A program made the position numbers and the translations under genes. This document shows positions 1-7,875 of a stretch of DNA of 12,619 nt, piece by piece. The notes beneath the pieces were generated by a model, which did not search any database, was not told the DNA's origin, and saw only the letters and a list, made by a program, of their open reading frames with translations. How positions within the stretch are numbered: position 1 is the stretch's first letter; each line of letters starts with the position of its first letter. The stretch spans positions 1 through 12,619 of the forward strand of contig JANJUT010000042.1 in the NCBI GenBank assembly GCA_024710445.1, written 5' to 3'. Source of the stretch: Thiobacillus sp. GTDB taxonomy: Bacteria; Pseudomonadota; Gammaproteobacteria; Burkholderiales; Thiobacillaceae.

Positions 1-156
1 AACTATGGCGTGGCCATCACCAGCGGTCCGCTCTGCGGCGTCACCGCACGCGCGGTGATCGTGCTCGACGAGAACAACAAGGTGCTGTACTCGGAGCTGG
101 TACCCGAGATCAAACAGGAGCCGAACTACGACACCGCGCTGGCTGCTTTGAAGTGA
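1..156 (+). CDS. tpx: Thiol peroxidase Tpx, C-terminal fragment (5' end outside window)
   Basis: Frame 1 is open from the first base to the TGA at 154-156 and gives 51 residues beginning [11 protein letters not shown] and ending TALAALK. This matches the C-terminus of the Tpx family of atypical 2-Cys peroxiredoxins, which reduce hydroperoxides using thioredoxin in the cytoplasm or periplasm. The recognisable parts are the YGVAI-GPL turn, the [19 protein letters not shown] beta-hairpin and the EP-Y-ALA-L ending. The peroxidatic and resolving cysteines lie upstream of the window. It is followed by an inverted repeat and then gcvPB on the same strand, so it may sit inside a glycine-cleavage cluster; the upstream neighbour cannot be seen. 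The family call is from recalled sequence similarity. Confidence 0.88.
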   Translation, partial: NYGVAITSGPLCGVTARAVIVLDENNKVLYSELVPEIKQEPNYDTALAALK

Positions 157-164
157 TTTTTTTC

Positions 165-259
165 ATCCGCGAAGCACGCGAAGAGGCACCAAGGAAAACC
201 CAAAAAGCAGGGGAATTGATCTGCGGTTTTCCTGGCGTCCCTTCGCGTCCTTCGCGGAT
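165..259. repeat. 95-bp imperfect inverted repeat (REP/MITE-like intergenic palindrome)
   Basis: The left arm 165-200 begins ATCCGCGAAGCACGCGAAG and the right arm 225-259 ends CTTCGCGTCCTTCGCGGAT. They are reverse complements over about 35 bases with one mismatch in the outer 19 and a few small indels further in. Both inner ends contain GGAAAACC/GGTTTTCC, and about 24 bases form the loop. The element fills almost all of the tpx-gcvPB gap and stops four bases before the gcvPB ribosome binding site. The CGCGAAG/CTTCGCG iteration resembles dispersed intergenic repeats seen in many proteobacterial genomes. In the transcript it would fold into a long hairpin that could terminate tpx, protect an mRNA end or set the gcvPB level. 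Confidence 0.8.
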
Positions 260-274
260 AACAAGGTTTTAACC

Positions 275-1726
275 ATGCTGATATTCGACCACTCCCGTCC
301 CGGCCGCACCGCTGCCGCCCAAATGCCCGCCACAGGCGGCAACCTCGACGACCTGCCCGCCTGCTTGCGGCGCAAGGATGCACCGGCCCTGCCCGAGGTA
401 TCCGAACTCGACGTGGTTCGTCACTACACACGCTTGAGCCAGAAAAATTTCTCGATCGACACGCAGTTCTATCCGCTCGGTTCGTGCACGATGAAATACA
501 ACCCGCGCGCGTGCAATTCGCTGGCGATGCTGCCGCAATTTCTGGCACGCCACCCGGCCAGTCCGGACGACACCGGCCAAGGCTTCCTCGCCAGCATGTT
601 CGAACTGCAGGAAATGCTGAAGGACGTGACCGGCATGGCCGGCGTATCGATGGCGCCGATGGCGGGCGCGCACGGTGAATTCGCCGGAGTGGCGATGATC
701 CGCGCCTACCACGATGCACGCGGCGACAGCGCACGGCGCGAGATCATCGTGCCGGATGCGGCGCACGGCACCAACCCGGCCACCGCCACCATGTGCGGCT
801 ACACGGTCAGGGAAATTCCCACCGATGCGACCGGCAGCGTCAACATCGACGCGCTGAAAGCAGCCGTCGGCCCGCAGACCGCAGGCCTGATGCTGACCAA
901 TCCGTCGACGCTCGGCGTGTTCGAGAAGACCATTTCCGAGATCCAGAAGATCGTCCACGATGCCGGCGGCCTGTCCTACTACGACGGCGCCAACCTCAAC
1001 GCGATTCTGGGCAAGGTGCGCCCGGGCGACATGGGCTTCGACGTCATCCACATGAACCTGCACAAGACCTTTTCCACCCCGCACGGCGGCGGCGGACCGG
1101 GCGCGGGGCCGGTCGGCGTATCGAAGCGCCTGCTGCCCTTCATGCCGATTCCGCTGGTGCTGAACGAAAACGGCGCTTACCGCCTGGCAACCGAGGCCGA
1201 CCTGCCGCAATCGATCGGCCGCATGGCTGCCAACATGGGCAATGCAGGCGTGCTGATGCGGGCGTACATTTATGCCCTGCTGCTGGGCCGCGATGGCATG
1301 CACCGCGTCGCCGAATACGCCACGCTCAACGCCAACTACCTGATGGTCAGGCTGCGCGAAGCCGGTTTCGAACTCGCGTACCCCACGCGCCGCGCCAGCC
1401 ACGAGTTCATCGTCACGCTGAAACGGCTGAAGGAAACCACCGGCGTCACGGCAATGGACTTCGCCAAGCGTCTGCTCGACTACGGTTATCACGCCCCAAC
1501 CACCTATTTCCCGCTGCTGGTACCGGAATGCCTGCTGATCGAGCCCACCGAAACCGAAAGCCGCGAAACGCTGGACGGCTTCATCGAGGCGATGAAGGCC
1601 ATCAAGCACGAAGCCGAAACCAGCGCCGCGCTGGTGAAAGGCGCGCCCTACAGCCTGCCGGTGCGGCGTCTGGACGACGTCAAGGCCGCGCGCGAACTCG
1701 ACCTGACCTACAAACCGGCGGCATGA
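275..1726 (+). CDS. gcvPB: Glycine dehydrogenase (aminomethyl-transferring) subunit 2, P-protein beta chain
   Basis: This 483-residue protein is the C-terminal half of the split P-protein of the glycine cleavage system. With GcvPA it decarboxylates glycine on PLP and passes the aminomethyl group to lipoyl GcvH. The start [11 protein letters not shown] is typical of GcvPB. The PLP-binding lysine is K264 in [18 protein letters not shown], followed by the family's glycine-rich loop. [23 protein letters not shown] and [11 protein letters not shown] are further hallmark segments. The start ATG 275 has AAGG at 263-266 eight bases upstream. The length is that expected for a split P-protein subunit, about half of the single-chain enzyme. 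The stop overlaps the dgkA start (ATGA). The subunit 1 gene is not in view and is presumably upstream of tpx or elsewhere. Confidence 0.97.
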   Translation: MLIFDHSRPGRTAAAQMPATGGNLDDLPACLRRKDAPALPEVSELDVVRHYTRLSQKNFSIDTQFYPLGSCTMKYNPRACNSLAMLPQFLARHPASPDDTGQGFLASMFELQEMLKDVTGMAGVSMAPMAGAHGEFAGVAMIRAYHDARGDSARREIIVPDAAHGTNPATATMCGYTVREIPTDATGSVNIDALKAAVGPQTAGLMLTNPSTLGVFEKTISEIQKIVHDAGGLSYYDGANLNAILGKVRPGDMGFDVIHMNLHKTFSTPHGGGGPGAGPVGVSKRLLPFMPIPLVLNENGAYRLATEADLPQSIGRMAANMGNAGVLMRAYIYALLLGRDGMHRVAEYATLNANYLMVRLREAGFELAYPTRRASHEFIVTLKRLKETTGVTAMDFAKRLLDYGYHAPTTYFPLLVPECLLIEPTETESRETLDGFIEAMKAIKHEAETSAALVKGAPYSLPVRRLDDVKAARELDLTYKPAA

Positions 1727-2100
1727 GCGAACCTGCCAGCCCGTTCAAGGGCAAGACCGGCCTGCGACGTGTGCTGAATGCAGCGGGCTATTCGTGGGCG
1801 GGTCTCGCTGCTGCGTTCAAGCACGAAGACGCCTTCCGCCAGGAACTGTTTCTGGCGCTGCTGCTGGTCCCACTGGCGGTTTATCTGGGCGAGACCGGAA
1901 TCGAGCGTGCCCTGATGATCGCAGCGGTGCTGGGCGTCCTGATTGTCGAACTATTGAATTCCGCAGTCGAGGCAGCAGTTGACCGCATTTCGCTGGACCA
2001 CCATCTCCTGATCAAACGTGCCAAGGACATGGGCAGTGCGGCGGTCATGCTTGCACTCATCAATGTCATCGTCACCTGGGGGCTGGTGCTCATGTGCTGA
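1723..2100 (+). CDS. dgkA: Diacylglycerol kinase (prokaryotic DgkA type)
   Basis: This 125-residue integral membrane kinase phosphorylates diacylglycerol to phosphatidate with ATP, recycling lipid released during envelope glycan synthesis. The architecture is an amphipathic N-terminus ([18 protein letters not shown]), then three hydrophobic helices at about residues 42-56, 63-80 and 104-123. The family signature [15 protein letters not shown] at 75-89 carries the glutamates E76 and E83, equivalent to E. coli E69 and E76. [10 protein letters not shown] follows at 99-108. The length matches E. coli DgkA (about 122 aa). The ATG at 1723 overlaps the gcvPB stop by four bases, implying translational coupling. 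The same frame runs open far upstream, but that part is a shadow of gcvPB with no membrane or kinase features. Confidence 0.95.
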   Translation: MSEPASPFKGKTGLRRVLNAAGYSWAGLAAAFKHEDAFRQELFLALLLVPLAVYLGETGIERALMIAAVLGVLIVELLNSAVEAAVDRISLDHHLLIKRAKDMGSAAVMLALINVIVTWGLVLMC

Positions 2101-2195
2101 CTAAAACCAAAAACCATGCCACTATTGCGCGGCCAACTTAAGTTTCAGCTCTAAATAGCCGGAATACATGGAGTATTTCTTACAATAGTGGCCAC

Positions 2196-3698
2196 GTGAA
2201 AATAAAAACTGCCTGTCTCCTGTTAAGTCTGTTCCATTTTGGTTCCGCCGCTGCACTCGGACTGGGCGAACTCAAGGTGCGCTCGTATCTGGGACAACCG
2301 CTCCACGCCACGGTCGCACTCGTCGGCACCACACCCAATACCACGGCCGATTGTTTCAGTCTGGAGTCCAGCACTGCTGCCATTGCACCGCTGGTCCGCA
2401 CCAAGCTAAGTATCGAACAATCCGGCAGTCACGCCGTGCTCCATATCCGTACGCCTCAGGCCATCAACGATCCGATCGCACAGTTTGTGCTGGTATCTGA
2501 TTGCGAGGCACGCTTGAAACGTGACTACGTCATTCTGCTGGACCCCCCCTCACAACTGGAAACGGCAACGATCAGCCGCAACGAGCCGGTTGCCGAGGCC
2601 ATGCCTGCGGCATCTGCCGCCACGCCGAAACCACGTGCCACCCGAAAAAACTCACGCAGCGCCCAACGGGCCCGTGCCGCCTCTCCCCGACTGGCAACAT
2701 CGGCTTCGCAATCGACCGCACCGCGCGTGTCGGCCAACGCATCATCCAGCGACGCTCCACGCCTGGTGCTATCCGGAAAACACGGTAGCGCCGTGCATGC
2801 GGCCCTCGCCCTTCGTCTCGACACCACGCTTCCAGACTTGACGCTGCCACGCCCGGAACCGCTCACCGCAACCGAAATGTCGGATGAGAACACGGCACTC
2901 ACCCGCAAGCTTGCGCATCTGGAAACCCAACTGGCCACCTTGCAGCAGCGCAATCTCGAACTCGAAGCTCAACACGCAGTCACCGCTCCAAGAACCTCAG
3001 CCCCTGCCGCCAAACAGCCTGCGCAATGGCCGCTGTACCTGCTCGCCGTTGGCCTGCTCGCGGGAGCTGGGCTGATCGTGGCCGGGCTGCGCCTGCGCAG
3101 CCGCAGGCGCAGCCCGATCGTGATGATGGACGACACCGCCTGGACGCCGCCCGATGCCATGCCGCCCTTGCATCAGGCCTCGCAGCCACCCGCTGTCGCC
3201 GCGCCCAAGCCACAACAGCCGCCCGAAATGGCCCCGCTCGAAGCCGCAAGCACCGAAGTCAAGGACGACATTCTTGACCAGGCCGAGGTATACATGGCGC
3301 ATGGTCATGGCGAACTCGCCGTGCACCTGCTGCAGGAACACCTGCGGGTCGCACCCGACGAATCGCCTGTTCCCTGGCTGTTGCTGCTCGACCTGCTCCA
3401 GCGCGAAGGCGATACCGCTGGTTACGCGGCTGCCAGTGCCGAGTGCCGCCGCTATTTCAACGTCAACCTCTCAAGTCAGGGCACTTTGAACAACAGCGAG
3501 GAAGGCGTTGGGCTCGAAGCCTATCCACTGCTGCTGGAAGAACTGGTCAGGGTATGGAAAACACCGGACGCCAGCGCCTTCTTCGATGAACTGATCTACG
3601 ACAAGCGCGGCGGCACACGTATCGGCTTTGAACCGCATGTCTATCGCGACATCCTGATGCTGCGCACCATAGCCGACCAGGACTCACTCGCGGCCTGA
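2196..3698 (+). CDS. FimV-like inner-membrane protein with C-terminal TPR-like region
   Basis: The gene encodes 500 residues from a GTG start. Residues 1-21 look like a Sec signal peptide (KIKTACLLLSLFHFGSAAA). Then comes a FimV-type N-terminal domain, LGLGELKVRSYLGQPLHATVAL to about residue 115, ending DYVILLDPP. A Pro/Ala/Ser-rich linker covers about 116-227 and a predicted coiled coil about 228-262. A transmembrane helix at about 278-299 (WPLYLLAVGLLAGAG...) is followed by the basic stop-transfer RLRSRRR. A cytoplasmic helical repeat, TPR-like, occupies about 359-405. FimV-family proteins help polar assembly of type IV pili and type II secretion. This one is much shorter than P. aeruginosa FimV, and I see no LysM domain and no classical FimV C-terminal motif. 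There is no obvious Shine-Dalgarno; TACAAT at 2181-2186 lies just upstream. Confidence 0.85.
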   Translation: MKIKTACLLLSLFHFGSAAALGLGELKVRSYLGQPLHATVALVGTTPNTTADCFSLESSTAAIAPLVRTKLSIEQSGSHAVLHIRTPQAINDPIAQFVLVSDCEARLKRDYVILLDPPSQLETATISRNEPVAEAMPAASAATPKPRATRKNSRSAQRARAASPRLATSASQSTAPRVSANASSSDAPRLVLSGKHGSAVHAALALRLDTTLPDLTLPRPEPLTATEMSDENTALTRKLAHLETQLATLQQRNLELEAQHAVTAPRTSAPAAKQPAQWPLYLLAVGLLAGAGLIVAGLRLRSRRRSPIVMMDDTAWTPPDAMPPLHQASQPPAVAAPKPQQPPEMAPLEAASTEVKDDILDQAEVYMAHGHGELAVHLLQEHLRVAPDESPVPWLLLLDLLQREGDTAGYAAASAECRRYFNVNLSSQGTLNNSEEGVGLEAYPLLLEELVRVWKTPDASAFFDELIYDKRGGTRIGFEPHVYRDILMLRTIADQDSLAA

Positions 3699-3770
3699 CC
3701 AACGCTCACGCTACATCGCCCCCATCAACGATGGCTGAAGGGCAGCGGAAAGGGCCAGAGCCAGCCTGCG

Positions 3771-3776
3771 TATAAT
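3771..3776 (+). promoter_or_regulatory. Candidate -10 element (TATAAT) for the PfkB-family kinase gene
   Basis: A perfect TATAAT lies 29 bases before the kinase ATG, in the fimV-like/kinase gap, and is preceded by TGCG. No convincing TTGACA-like -35 exists at 15-19 bp spacing, so the call rests on the -10 hexamer and its position only. Confidence 0.45.
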
Positions 3777-3805
3777 TCAGGCTGTCCTCATCATTTCATC
3801 CTCCC

Positions 3806-4738
3806 ATGCGTACACTCATCTGCGGTTCCCTCGCCTTCGACTCCATCATGGTGTTTCAGGATCATTTCAAGCACCACATCCTGCCCGACAAGATCCACAT
3901 GCTGAACGTGTCATTTCTGGTTCCGGAAATGCGCCGCGAGTTTGGCGGCTGCGCAGGCAACATCGCCTACAACCTGAAACTGCTGGGCGGCGAGCCCGTC
4001 ATCATGGCAACCGTCGGCGAAGACTTCAGCCTCTACGCCGACCGGCTCGACGCGCTCGGCATCTCGCGCGAGGCAATCCGCACCATGCCGGGCAGCTACA
4101 CCGCGCAGGCCTTCATCACCACCGATCTGGCCGACAACCAGATCACGGCTTTCCACCCCGGCGCGATGTTCTTCTCGCACGAAAACGATGCGTCACAGGC
4201 GCGAGACATCGGCCTGGGCATCGTCTCGCCCGACGGCCGCGACGGCATGCTCAGCCACTGCCGCCAGTTCCACGCGGCCGGCACCCCGTTCGTATTCGAT
4301 CCCGGCCAGGGCATGCCGCTGTTTTCCGGCAGCGAACTGCTGGAAATGGTCGAACTCGCGGATTACGTCACCCTCAACGACTACGAAGCCGAGCTGCTGC
4401 AGGCCCGCACCGAACTGTCGCTCGACGCGCTCGCGGCCCGGGTGAAATGCCTGGTGGTCACACGCGGCGAGGAAGGTTCGCGCTTTTATGTCGATGGCCG
4501 CCAGATCGACATTCCCGTCGTTCCGGCCAAGGCCGTGGTCGACCCCACCGGATGCGGCGACGCGTTCCGCGCCGGCCTGCTCTACGGCATTGCCCATGGC
4601 TGGGACTGGGAAACCACCGGCCAGCTGGCCAGCCTGATGGGCTCGATCAAGATCGAGCATCGCGGCGGGCAGAACCACACGCCCAGCCGTGACGCCATCG
4701 CCGGACTGTTCAAGACCACGTTTGGCAAGACACTTTAG
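3806..4738 (+). CDS. PfkB/ribokinase-family sugar kinase, probable adenosine kinase
   Basis: This 310-residue cytoplasmic kinase has the complete PfkB fold signatures. The N-terminus RTLICGSLAFDSIM is followed by the substrate-binding FGGCAGNIAYNLKLLGG from residue 46 and ATVGEDF soon after. The C-terminal signature is VVDPTGCGDAFRAGLLYG, with D246 opening the anion-hole loop and catalytic base D252. The GGxAGN and DPTGCGDAFRAG variants resemble the bacterial adenosine-kinase-like branch rather than ribokinase or 1-phosphofructokinase (usually DTTGAGD), so adenosine to AMP salvage is the favoured reaction. Substrate specificity in PfkB proteins is hard to read from sequence. It is a single gene with its own putative promoter. 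No clear Shine-Dalgarno precedes the ATG (TCATCCTCCC). Confidence 0.88.
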   Translation: MRTLICGSLAFDSIMVFQDHFKHHILPDKIHMLNVSFLVPEMRREFGGCAGNIAYNLKLLGGEPVIMATVGEDFSLYADRLDALGISREAIRTMPGSYTAQAFITTDLADNQITAFHPGAMFFSHENDASQARDIGLGIVSPDGRDGMLSHCRQFHAAGTPFVFDPGQGMPLFSGSELLEMVELADYVTLNDYEAELLQARTELSLDALAARVKCLVVTRGEEGSRFYVDGRQIDIPVVPAKAVVDPTGCGDAFRAGLLYGIAHGWDWETTGQLASLMGSIKIEHRGGQNHTPSRDAIAGLFKTTFGKTL

Positions 4739-4783
4739 ATTTCGCCCGGGGTGCAACTAAAACCGGACGATGCACTCTTTGCC

Positions 4784-4789
4784 TATATT
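4784..4789 (+). promoter_or_regulatory. Candidate -10 element (TATATT) for the SlyB-like lipoprotein gene
   Basis: TATATT lies 29 bases upstream of the ATG at 4819 and is preceded by TTTGCC. No good -35 was found. The spacing to the start is nearly the same as at the kinase gene. Confidence 0.35.
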
Positions 4790-4818
4790 GCGAAAATCAC
4801 AACCGTAGGTACATCACC

Positions 4819-5283
4819 ATGAAGACCTCGCTCGGCGTTTTAACCTCTACCATGCTCGTGGCAGCAATTGTTTCGCTCACCGGCTGCGCCAGCGGCACCG
4901 GCGGCAAGGACTACAGTCGCGCCCAGACCCGCACCGTACAGGAAGTGCAGATGGGGATCGTCGAATCGGTGCGCGAGGTCAACATCGAAGGCACCAAGAC
5001 GCCAATCGGCGCAGGTGCCGGCGCCGTTGTCGGCGGCGTCGCCGGCAGCACGGTCGGCAGCGGCAAAGGCAGCGTGGTTGGCGCAGCGGTAGGGGCCGTC
5101 CTGGGCGGCCTGGGTGGGGCAGCGATAGAAGAGGGCGTTACCCGTAACAAGGGCGTGGAAATCACCGTCAAGCTGGATTCGGGCCGACTGATCGCCATTA
5201 CCCAGTCCGCTGACGAGACATTCCAGGTCGGCGATCGTGTGCGCGTGCTATCGGGCGGCGGCACCACGCGCGTATCGCACTGA
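4819..5283 (+). CDS. SlyB/Pcp-like outer-membrane lipoprotein with glycine-zipper domain
   Basis: The 154-residue product has a lipoprotein signal peptide with lipobox SLTGC, giving lipidated Cys23. The +2 residue is Ala, which favours outer-membrane sorting. The middle (about 64-104) is a glycine zipper, IGAGAGAVVGGVAG...VGAVLGGLGG, matching the 2TM glycine-zipper family that includes SlyB and Pcp. A C-terminal beta-rich segment follows (VEITVKLDSGRLIAITQ and FQVGDRVRVL, about 113-144). SlyB-type proteins stabilise the outer membrane and in enterobacteria respond to PhoP/Q; nothing here shows the same regulation. The segment QEVQMGIVESVREVNIEG before the zipper is also characteristic of the family. 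It appears monocistronic. Confidence 0.9.
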   Translation: MKTSLGVLTSTMLVAAIVSLTGCASGTGGKDYSRAQTRTVQEVQMGIVESVREVNIEGTKTPIGAGAGAVVGGVAGSTVGSGKGSVVGAAVGAVLGGLGGAAIEEGVTRNKGVEITVKLDSGRLIAITQSADETFQVGDRVRVLSGGGTTRVSH

Positions 5284-5384
5284 ACAGGCGACCGCGCGGG
5301 GCAGCTTCATCATTCCGCAACCTGAACGTCACACGGCGTTAAAGGAGTCTCTCTAAGCTGGGCGCTTTCCATGAAGGAACGCCC

Positions 5385-6134
5385 ATGCTCGACGTCCGCA
5401 GCAATATCCACCCGGCTTCCGGCAGCCGTTACCACCTGTCACTGGCGGTGGACGATGGCGAAATCCGCGAAGCGCAGCGTTTGCGTTACAAGGTATTTTC
5501 CGAAGAAATGGGGGCGCGCCTGTCGACCGTGCTGCCCGGGCATGACATCGACCGCTTCGACCCCTATTGCGATCACCTGCTGGTGCGTGAACTCACCAAC
5601 GGCAAAGTCGTCGGCACCTACCGTATTCTCCCGCCCGAGGCCGCCCAGCGCATCGGCAGCTATTATTCCGAAGAAGAATTCGACCTGTCCCGGCTCAACT
5701 TCCTGCGGCCACGCATGGCCGAACTGGGGCGATCATGCGTGCATCCGGCGCACCGCAGCGGCACGGTCATCGCGCGGCTGTGGATGGGGCTGGCCGACTA
5801 CATGACACGCTATGGATATGAATACGCGGTCGGATGCGCCAGCATCGGCATGGCCGACGGTGGCCACATCGCCGCCAGCGTCTATCGTCAATTGGCCGAA
5901 CGCGCCCTGGCGCCAGTCGAATGGCGCGTCACCCCGCGCACCCGCCTGCCGGTCGAATCGCTCGATGATGGGCAGACCGCCGCGCTGCCGCCCCTGATCA
6001 AGGGCTATACCCGTCTCGGCGCGATGGTATGCGGCGAACCGGCCTGGGACCCTGATTTCAACACCGCCGACCTGCTGATGCTGTTGCCGATGGCGCAACT
6101 CAACCGCAGCTTTGCCCGCCGTTTCATCGCATAA
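5385..6134 (+). CDS. olsB: OlsB-type GNAT N-acyltransferase (L-ornithine N-alpha-acyltransferase family)
   Basis: The 249-residue protein belongs to the acyl-ACP-dependent GNAT family that makes lyso-ornithine lipid from ornithine and 3-hydroxyacyl-ACP. The visible family features are RLRYKVFSEEMGA (32-44), D-D-FDPYCDHLLV (54-67), VVGTYRILPP (75-84), YYSEEEFDLS (93-102) and the acetyl-CoA/ACP-binding region ELGRSCVHPAHRSGTVI (113-129). ADYMTRYGYEYAVGCASI follows. The ATG at 5385 has a good Shine-Dalgarno, AAGGA at 5374-5378, spaced six bases. A PlsC-like gene, the expected OlsA partner, lies downstream on the same strand. The alternative is a related acyltransferase using another amino acid; the adjacency favours aminolipid synthesis. 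Confidence 0.85.
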   Translation: MLDVRSNIHPASGSRYHLSLAVDDGEIREAQRLRYKVFSEEMGARLSTVLPGHDIDRFDPYCDHLLVRELTNGKVVGTYRILPPEAAQRIGSYYSEEEFDLSRLNFLRPRMAELGRSCVHPAHRSGTVIARLWMGLADYMTRYGYEYAVGCASIGMADGGHIAASVYRQLAERALAPVEWRVTPRTRLPVESLDDGQTAALPPLIKGYTRLGAMVCGEPAWDPDFNTADLLMLLPMAQLNRSFARRFIA

Positions 6135-6214
6135 AGGCAAACGTTCCCGGCTTGCCGCATTTCATCGCCTCACCCTGTCCGTCAATCCCCTTCGGGCGCA
6201 TGCAGGAAGCGCCT

Positions 6215-6220
6215 TACAAT
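6215..6220 (+). promoter_or_regulatory. Candidate -10 element (TACAAT) just upstream of the PlsC/OlsA-type gene
   Basis: TACAAT ends six bases before GTG 6227, so transcription starting about seven bases past the -10 would begin on the GTG itself. No -35 match is visible at normal spacing, so this is weak evidence on its own. It also argues for the GTG as the true start rather than the upstream ATGs. Confidence 0.3.
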
Positions 6221-6226
6221 GCGCAT

Positions 6227-7039
6227 GTGAGCCTCGCCCCTTTACCCGCCTTCCTCCGCCGTCTCATCCGCATCAGCCTGTTGATGCTGCATCTCGTCCT
6301 GGGCGTGACGCTGGCAGGTGTGGTTTTCCCCCTCCTCCGCCCGGCTCAACGCGACCGTATCATCATGCTCTGGTCGCAAGGTCTGCTCAAAGTGCTGGGC
6401 GTGCGTACCCGAACCACGACGCCACCCGATCTGCCAGGCGGCGCACTGCTGGTATGCAATCACGTATCGTGGCTGGATATCTATCTGATTTACGCCGCCC
6501 GGCACGTGCACTTTGTTTCCAAGGCCGAAGTGCGGGACTGGCCGATCGCCGGCTGGCTGGCCCGCAAGACCGGCACCCTGTTTATCGAACGCGAGCGCCG
6601 GGCCGACACCGCGCGCGTCAATGCCGACATGCGCGCGCTGATGCAAGGCGGCGCCTGGGTAGCGGTGTTCCCCGAAGGCACCACCAGCGACGGGCTCGGA
6701 CTGCGACGCTTCTTGCCTTCACTGCTGCAACCGGCTGTCGAACTGAACTGCCCCATCGTGCCGGCCGCCCTGCGCTACCGCACCCTGGCAGGCGAATACA
6801 GCGCGGCGCCCGCATACATCGACCAGATCAACATGTGGCAGAGTCTGAAGCAAATCGTCGGCGAGCCCGGCTTCATTGCCGAACTCCATTTTGGCGAACC
6901 GATACTGCCCAATGGCCACCGGCGCGATCTGGCCATTCAGGCCGAGGCGGCCACGGCCAGGCTTTTGGGGCTTACCGGGATTTCGGGCGCGATGCCTGCG
7001 GGCACTGCACCGCAAACACCTGCCGATCCTCCAGCCTGA
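6227..7039 (+). CDS. 1-acyl-sn-glycerol-3-phosphate acyltransferase family protein (PlsC/OlsA type)
   Basis: This membrane acyltransferase would O-acylate lyso-ornithine lipid (OlsA role) or lysophosphatidate (PlsC role). An N-terminal hydrophobic helix ([22 protein letters not shown]) precedes motif [11 protein letters not shown], with the catalytic H79 and D84 (counted from GTG 6227). [13 protein letters not shown] provides motif [12 protein letters not shown] motif III and [10 protein letters not shown] motif IV. The product is about 270 residues, a normal PlsC size. The start is uncertain: ATG 6152, ATG 6200 and GTG 6227 are all in frame and none has a clear Shine-Dalgarno. GTG is chosen because homologous proteins begin close to the LRRL helix. 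It lies 92 bp after olsB, so an ornithine-lipid pair is likely. Its last 68 bp overlap the end of apaH on the other strand. Confidence 0.9.
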   Translation: MSLAPLPAFLRRLIRISLLMLHLVLGVTLAGVVFPLLRPAQRDRIIMLWSQGLLKVLGVRTRTTTPPDLPGGALLVCNHVSWLDIYLIYAARHVHFVSKAEVRDWPIAGWLARKTGTLFIERERRADTARVNADMRALMQGGAWVAVFPEGTTSDGLGLRRFLPSLLQPAVELNCPIVPAALRYRTLAGEYSAAPAYIDQINMWQSLKQIVGEPGFIAELHFGEPILPNGHRRDLAIQAEAATARLLGLTGISGAMPAGTAPQTPADPPA

Positions 7040-7796
7040 CCGCGGTCAAGGTCTTGCCCCACAGACAACCGGTATCCAGCGCAATCAGATCCGGTCGGTT
7101 GATAAGCCCCAGCGTCGACCAATGGCCGATGATGATCGTGGCCTCGGCGCTCTTGCGCCCCGGCACCTCGAACCACGGCAGCCATCCGGCCGGTTGCGTG
7201 CCGGGCGCACCCTTGTGGTGGAAATCCATCTCGCCCACGGCTGAACAGTAACGCAGCCGGGTAAAGGTGTTGACGATCATGCGCAGGCGCTCGATCCCAT
7301 GCAGGGCGTCATCCCAGGCGACCGGCACATTGCCGTACATCTGCGCGAAGAAATCCCGGTAAGCGGGACCGCACAATACCGACTCGGCTTCCGCTGCCCG
7401 CTGCATCGTGTCTTCCACGGTCCAGCCGGGCAGCACCCCCGCATGCACCATCAAGTAATCCCCCTCGGACCAGGCCAGCTTCTGCTGGCGCAGCCAGTGC
7501 AGCAATTCATCGCGGTCGGGCGCGGCCAGAACCGCATCGAGCGTGTCACCCTTGTGGACGCGGCCAAAGCCTTCGGCCAGCGCCAGCAGATGCAAATCAT
7601 GGTTGCCGAGCACGCTGATGGCGGCATCGCCCAGGTTTTTGATGAACCGCAACACCGCCAGCGAATCGGGGCCACGATTGACCAGATCACCTACAAACAG
7701 CAGCCGGTCGGCCTTCGCGTCGAATTCGAGTTTATCCAGCAGGTGCAGAAGAGAATCATGGCAGCCTTGAAGGTCGCCAATGGCATAGGTCGGCAT
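6972..7796 (-). CDS. apaH: Symmetrical bis(5'-nucleosyl)-tetraphosphatase (Ap4A hydrolase)
   Basis: The 274-residue protein splits Ap4A and related dinucleotides into two NDPs, controlling alarmone level and removing Np4 caps from RNA. It is a calcineurin-type metallophosphoesterase. The metal-binding motifs are GDLQGCHD (7-14), [10 protein letters not shown] (36-45), GNHDLHLLA (64-72) and VHAG with H118; a further GHWSTLG lies near the C-terminus. The length is the ApaH norm. The start ATG 7796 gives the canonical [11 protein letters not shown] beginning. The gene is divergent from the glutaredoxin-like gene (79-bp gap) and convergent with the PlsC-like gene, overlapping its 3' end. TATTTT lies immediately before the start on the minus strand, too close for a conventional leader. 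Confidence 0.97.
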   Translation of the reverse strand: MPTYAIGDLQGCHDSLLHLLDKLEFDAKADRLLFVGDLVNRGPDSLAVLRFIKNLGDAAISVLGNHDLHLLALAEGFGRVHKGDTLDAVLAAPDRDELLHWLRQQKLAWSEGDYLMVHAGVLPGWTVEDTMQRAAEAESVLCGPAYRDFFAQMYGNVPVAWDDALHGIERLRMIVNTFTRLRYCSAVGEMDFHHKGAPGTQPAGWLPWFEVPGRKSAEATIIIGHWSTLGLINRPDLIALDTGCLWGKTLTAVRLEDRQVFAVQCPQASRPKSR

Positions 7797-7875
7797 ATAA
7801 AATACGGTTTCGTCGTGTGCTTTGCGTCCCCCGCATCATAACGCCCCCGCCTGAACTCCACGTGTCACCGCTTTC

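Noticed and set aside
269..1609. A 446-codon open frame on the minus strand opposite gcvPB
   Set aside because: It lies wholly antisense to a secure gene, is rich in His, Arg, Val and Gln as expected from the complement of GC-rich codons, and shows no domain or initiation signal.
793..1722. A long upstream extension in the dgkA frame that would make a fusion of over 400 residues
   Set aside because: The extension is Arg/Pro-rich shadow sequence of gcvPB. DgkA homologues begin close to the ATG at 1723.
2135..2144. 10-bp palindrome AACTTAAGTT upstream of the FimV-like gene
   Set aside because: It is short enough to arise by chance and is not placed convincingly against a promoter.
3707..3733. 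Weak hairpin CATCG/CGATG after the FimV-like gene as a terminator
   Set aside because: The stem is only five base pairs and no T-run follows.
6112..7251. A 379-codon plus-strand frame across the acyltransferase gene and apaH
   Set aside because: It overlaps two well-supported genes in another frame or strand and has shadow composition.
7299..7841. A 180-codon plus-strand frame opposite apaH
   Set aside because: It is antisense to the conserved ApaH motifs and has no recognisable domain.
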